Assembly (NCBI GenBank): GCA_002434005.1
Contig: DJJF01000019.1
Coordinates: 25,274-33,284 of the forward strand
Direction: 5' to 3'
Length of the DNA: 8,011 bases
DNA from: Candidatus Saccharibacteria bacterium UBA6575
Lineage (GTDB): Bacteria > Patescibacteriota > Saccharimonadia > Saccharimonadales > Saccharimonadaceae
Below are positions 5,968-8,011 of this stretch, piece by piece. Under the pieces are notes generated by a model that made no database searches, was not told the DNA's origin, and saw nothing but the letters and a program-made list of their open reading frames with translations. How positions within the stretch are numbered: position 1 is the first letter of the stretch; each line of letters starts with the position of its first letter. Made by a program: the position numbers and the translations under genes.

Positions 5968-6602
5968 GAAAGTTTTCCTTCGTACTCTCCGTCTACAATG
6001 TATACTTCGCCGTCTTTCAGTGTTTCGTATTTCATGCCGTTTTGCTGATAATAGTCAACCATAGCGTCTGCTGCCTCACCAAACCAATCCGACTGATAGT
6101 GTGGCACTATTTGCGGATACACTAAGCCGAGTCCATCCCAAGTAATTTCTTCGCTGTAACCTTCAGGGACCATATATGGGTCATCGCCGTGTTCACTACC
6201 GCGTAGCGTATTAGTCATAATAATCGATCCAGCGCTCGAACCTGCGTACACTAAATCGTTCGTTTTTAGCGCATTCGTCAGAATACTGTCAAATCCGGAG
6301 TAGGCAAACGCACGCCTTAGAATGAATGTATTGCCCCCGAACACAAATATAAAATGAGCAGCGTTGACAATCTGCTTCAAATTGTCAGGTGACCTAAAGT
6401 AGTTACGTAAATCAAGTTCATAAAAATCAAATCCGGCTTCTTCAAATTCCAGTTTCTTTTCAGCCACATGCGCAGCGCGATCTTCGGTCGAATAGTAATC
6501 TTTTGCATTATCAACAAACAGTACGCGTTTGTCATCACCTACCATGTCTTTCAAACGATCAAGATGATTGCCGAAGCCTTGACTCGAAAGATAGAGTTTC
6601 AT
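5964..6602 (-). CDS. Peptidase S51 family protein (dipeptidase E-like)
   Basis: This 212-residue cytoplasmic protein has the class I glutamine-amidotransferase-like fold of dipeptidase E and cyanophycinase. Family motifs are FIFVFGGNTF (84-93, the GGN signature) and YAGSSAGSIIM (119-129), whose nucleophile-elbow Ser123 fits the G-x-S-A-G pattern. IVPHYQ (165-170) holds the likely catalytic His168. The S51 family includes peptidases that release N-terminal Asp dipeptides, but the substrate here cannot be read from sequence. An internal promoter overlaps the yebC stop, and the ATG sits six bases after the -10 box. Its TGA overlaps the ruvC GTG. An S51 gene is not part of the classical ruv cluster, so a role in recombination is not implied. 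Family call is firm; specificity unknown. Confidence 0.88.
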   Translation of the reverse strand: MKLYLSSQGFGNHLDRLKDMVGDDKRVLFVDNAKDYYSTEDRAAHVAEKKLEFEEAGFDFYELDLRNYFRSPDNLKQIVNAAHFIFVFGGNTFILRRAFAYSGFDSILTNALKTNDLVYAGSSAGSIIMTNTLRGSEHGDDPYMVPEGYSEEITWDGLGLVYPQIVPHYQSDWFGEAADAMVDYYQQNGMKYETLKDGEVYIVDGEYEGKLS

Positions 6603-6608
6603 GTTTAT

Positions 6609-6638
6609 AGTATAGCTCTCGCTACACTAAGATGTCTG
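6609..6638 (-). promoter_or_regulatory. Promoter of S51-ruvC (leaderless)
   Basis: Minus-strand TATACT (6614-6609) lies 18 bases after CAGACA (6638-6633), a 4/6 match to TTGACA located inside the yebC end. Six bases separate the box from the ATG at 6602, placing the expected start on the A of the ATG. No Shine-Dalgarno is present. Confidence 0.6.
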
Positions 6639-7335
6639 CGTTTGTGTGCACATTAACTACGTCGTCTACGTCATCTAAGACATCAAGAATTCGCATAACT
6701 TTATCTGCTGTTTCTTGGTCGTCAATCGCCACAGGATTATTTGGAACGTACTGAAGCTCAGCGTCTTCCACTTTCAAACCAGCATCTATAAGTGCCGCCC
6801 GAACCTTCATAAGGTCCTTTTGATCGGTATATACGATTGTCTCATCTCCATCTTCGACAGCATCTTCTGCGCCTGCATCAAGCATCTGCATCAAGGCGTC
6901 TTCACCAGTCGCTGCAACTCGTATCACACCTTTACGCGTGAATTGAAACATAACGCTTCCGGCATCAGCTATGCGTCCACCGTTTTTTACTAGTGCTGTT
7001 TTTACCTCTGGCAATGTACGGTTTCGGTTATCTGTCGCGGTTTCAATAATGATACCGACACCGCCTGGCCCATAACCTTCATATGTAATCTCTTCTAGTG
7101 CCGCGGCTGATTTATCAGCAACTCGATCAATTGAACGCTGAATATTATCCTTGGGCATATTCGCTTGACGCGCCTTTTCAATTGCCATCGCAAGTGAGGG
7201 ATTCATATCCGGATCTGTTCCACCACGTGCCGCTATGGCAATTTGATTACCAATACGCGTAAACACAGCGCCACGCTTCGCATCATTAGCACCTTTATCA
7301 CGTTTAATTTTTGACCATTTACTATGACCGGACAT
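6622..7335 (-). CDS. yebC: YebC/PmpR/TACO1 family protein
   Basis: This 237-residue protein has the hallmark N-terminus MSGHSKWSKIKRDKGANDAKRG, followed by ARQANMPKDNIQRSIDR (55-71), YEGYGPGGVGIIIE (85-98), TDNRNRT (101-107) and NGGRIADAGSVMFQF (118-132). All are typical of the family, and the length is normal. Family members were long annotated as DNA-binding transcriptional regulators. Human TACO1 is a mitochondrial translational activator, and bacterial members have more recently been linked to translation. Function here could be either. The gene lies in its common position upstream of ruvC, but with an S51 gene between. It has a GGAG Shine-Dalgarno at 7346-7343, seven bases before the ATG, and a leader of about 30 bases. 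The C-terminus is acidic (DDVDDVV, 221-227). Confidence 0.95.
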   Translation of the reverse strand: MSGHSKWSKIKRDKGANDAKRGAVFTRIGNQIAIAARGGTDPDMNPSLAMAIEKARQANMPKDNIQRSIDRVADKSAAALEEITYEGYGPGGVGIIIETATDNRNRTLPEVKTALVKNGGRIADAGSVMFQFTRKGVIRVAATGEDALMQMLDAGAEDAVEDGDETIVYTDQKDLMKVRAALIDAGLKVEDAELQYVPNNPVAIDDQETADKVMRILDVLDDVDDVVNVHTNADILV

Positions 7336-7371
7336 ACAAAAACTCCGTTTGCTGAACTAGAAATTATCTTT

Positions 7372-7380
7372 ATTATAACA
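7372..7380 (-). promoter_or_regulatory. Extended -10 promoter of yebC
   Basis: Minus-strand TGT precedes a perfect TATAAT (7377-7372), an extended -10. No -35 match was found at 16-18 bases. The predicted start near 7365 leaves about a 30-base leader with the GGAG site, in contrast to the leaderless promoters elsewhere in the window. Confidence 0.65.
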
Positions 7381-7401
7381 GATACGGAGCCCGTTCGACG
7401 A

Positions 7402-7453
7402 GGCTTGAACTCCTAAGACTATTCGATGATTAGGTATTGTTAGAAGTTCAGCC
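7402..7453. repeat. Long imperfect inverted repeat between the DUF1761 gene and yebC
   Basis: The arms at 7402-7416 and 7440-7453 pair over 14 bases with one bulged base and one G-U wobble (minus-strand RNA), leaving a 23-base loop. No U-tract follows on either strand. On the minus strand the 3' arm begins AGCC when read toward yebC, which can instead pair with GGCT at about 7388-7391, giving two competing hairpins. It lies between the DUF1761 stop and the yebC promoter. It could be a factor-dependent or weak terminator, a processing site, or a protein site. Confidence 0.5.
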
Positions 7454-7462
7454 CGATAGTAG

Positions 7463-7876
7463 CTACTGCCAAATCGTCAGAATGGCTGCATTTAATGGCA
7501 TAGTTACAAGAAAGAATCCGGCGTTCAAAAGCCAGAAGCCCCAGCCTTTCCGAGCGTAGAATGTCGTGCCTACTGTTGTAGCAGCGGTAAATCCGAGAGC
7601 AATAAATAATCCTGCCACAAGACCGTTTACCAGACCTTCGATGTTCATGGTATTCAAAACAACCGCCAACGTAAATGCTTGTAGAAGTGAAGAAAGAATC
7701 ACATATAAGATCGCCCGATTCGACTCTTGCTGCGGCAATTTCATAATATCGACACCACTTAACTTGGACCATTTCTTACCAAAACCAGCTGGCGAATACC
7801 AAAATGAACCGACCGCACAGAAGATGGCCCATGCTACTAAAATTGCCCAAATATTTAGTCCGTCAAACTCTAGCAT
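7463..7876 (-). CDS. DUF1761 family integral membrane protein
   Basis: This 137-residue hydrophobic protein has about four transmembrane helices (roughly 6-26, 57-76, 83-105, 113-134). It matches the DUF1761 pattern: an N-terminal helix ending in GSFWYSPAGFGKKWSKLSG (23-41), then a short polar loop, then the three-helix remainder with FYARKGWGFWLLNAGF (106-121). The biochemical function of the family is unknown. The ATG is supported by GGAG at 7889-7886 with 9-base spacing and by an upstream promoter. The gene is probably monocistronic, bounded by the tRNA terminator upstream and the 127-base hairpin spacer downstream. Confidence 0.8.
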   Translation of the reverse strand: MLEFDGLNIWAILVAWAIFCAVGSFWYSPAGFGKKWSKLSGVDIMKLPQQESNRAILYVILSSLLQAFTLAVVLNTMNIEGLVNGLVAGLFIALGFTAATTVGTTFYARKGWGFWLLNAGFFLVTMPLNAAILTIWQ

Positions 7877-7906
7877 TTTCTTGCACTCCGTTTAGTTGAT
7901 GAACGT

Positions 7907-7935
7907 ATTCTGAAACGTACAGTTGTGAAAGTCAA
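7907..7935 (-). promoter_or_regulatory. Promoter of the DUF1761 gene
   Basis: Minus-strand TTGACT (7935-7930, 5/6) is followed after 17 bases by CAGAAT (7912-7907, 4/6). The predicted start near 7900 gives a leader of about 24 bases carrying a GGAG Shine-Dalgarno. It has the best -35 hexamer in the window. Confidence 0.6.
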
Positions 7936-7939
7936 TCTA

Positions 7940-7975
7940 AATAAAAAACACCCCCGGTAGCGAATATGGGATGTT
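7940..7975 (-). terminator. Intrinsic terminator behind the tRNA gene
   Basis: Reading leftward after the tRNA, AACATCCC (7975-7968) pairs with GGGGTGTT (7954-7947) as an 8-bp stem with one U-G wobble and a 13-base loop. It is followed directly by a T-rich tract (7946-7940). This is the only classical hairpin-plus-U-tract terminator seen in the window. Confidence 0.75.
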
Positions 7976-7982
7976 CTTTATA

Positions 7983-8011
7983 TGGAGGGACCACTGGGGC
8001 TTGAACCCAGG
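7983..8011 (-). tRNA. tRNA 3' end (T-arm, acceptor strand, encoded CCA); isotype unknown
   Basis: On the minus strand, CTGGG (8010-8006), loop TTCAAGC (8005-7999) and CCCAG (7998-7994) form a perfect T-arm. The 3' acceptor strand TGGTCCC (7993-7987), discriminator T (7986) and genome-encoded CCA (7985-7983) follow. The 5' half and anticodon are outside the window. A U at position 73 is common in bacterial tRNA-Cys and tRNA-Gly but does not settle the isotype. Confidence 0.9.

Noticed and set aside
7401..7416. tRNA T-arm-like sequence (minus strand GGAGTTCAAGCC)
   Set aside because: The flanking bases do not form a 5-bp T-stem, and no acceptor or CCA end follows; it is better explained as one arm of the 7402-7453 inverted repeat.
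1..8011. CRISPR arrays, insertion sequences, prophage or defence genes
   Set aside because: No regularly spaced repeats, transposase motifs, terminal inverted repeats or recognisable defence proteins were seen on either strand.

Overview
This window looks like part of the chromosome of a reduced-genome bacterium of the candidate phyla radiation, most likely a Saccharibacteria (TM7) relative. That placement is inference. It rests on the compact, overlapping gene arrangement, a short Saccharibacteria-like type IV pilin, the merged ruv/penicillin-binding-protein cluster, and start codons placed directly behind -10 boxes. UGA works as a stop here (it ends pbp1A and the S51 peptidase gene), which argues against the UGA=Gly code of Gracilibacteria and Absconditabacteria.

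Layout, left to right. Bases 1-87 hold the 5' end of recA (minus strand). A divergent promoter region (88-212) separates it from a plus-strand type IV pilin-like gene (213-602). The pilin gene converges on a gene for a two-helix membrane protein with a bacterial PH domain (599-1363), and the two stop codons share one TTAA. All remaining genes read leftward. ruvB (1380-2378), ruvA (2378-2950) and a class A penicillin-binding protein gene (2947-5286) are joined by 1- and 4-base overlaps. A 207-base gap with inverted repeats follows. Beyond it lie ruvC (5494-5967), a peptidase S51 gene overlapping it by 4 bases (5964-6602), yebC (6622-7335), a 127-base spacer with a long imperfect hairpin, a DUF1761 membrane protein gene (7463-7876), an intrinsic terminator, and the 3' end of a tRNA gene (7983-8011).

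Functionally the window combines homologous recombination (RecA, RuvA, RuvB, RuvC), with YebC in its frequent position beside ruvC, and cell-envelope functions (PBP1A, pilin, PH-domain and DUF1761 membrane proteins). The transcription order yebC-S51-ruvC-pbp1A-ruvA-ruvB resembles the common yebC-ruvC-ruvA-ruvB order with two inserted genes. The insertion of pbp1A means ruvA starts inside the pbp1A stop codon, so Holliday-junction branch migration may be translationally coupled to cell-wall synthesis.

The two most distinctive signals are these. First, the secreted C-terminal tail of the PBP carries all eight cysteines of the protein, a duplicated 20-residue C-x14-C repeat and a thrombospondin-type-3-like acidic loop. 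Second, four genes (pilin, PH, pbp1A, S51) have a TATAAT or TATACT box only 6-8 bases before the ATG, which predicts leaderless or near-leaderless mRNAs, while recA, yebC, ruvC and the DUF1761 gene have normal Shine-Dalgarno sites.
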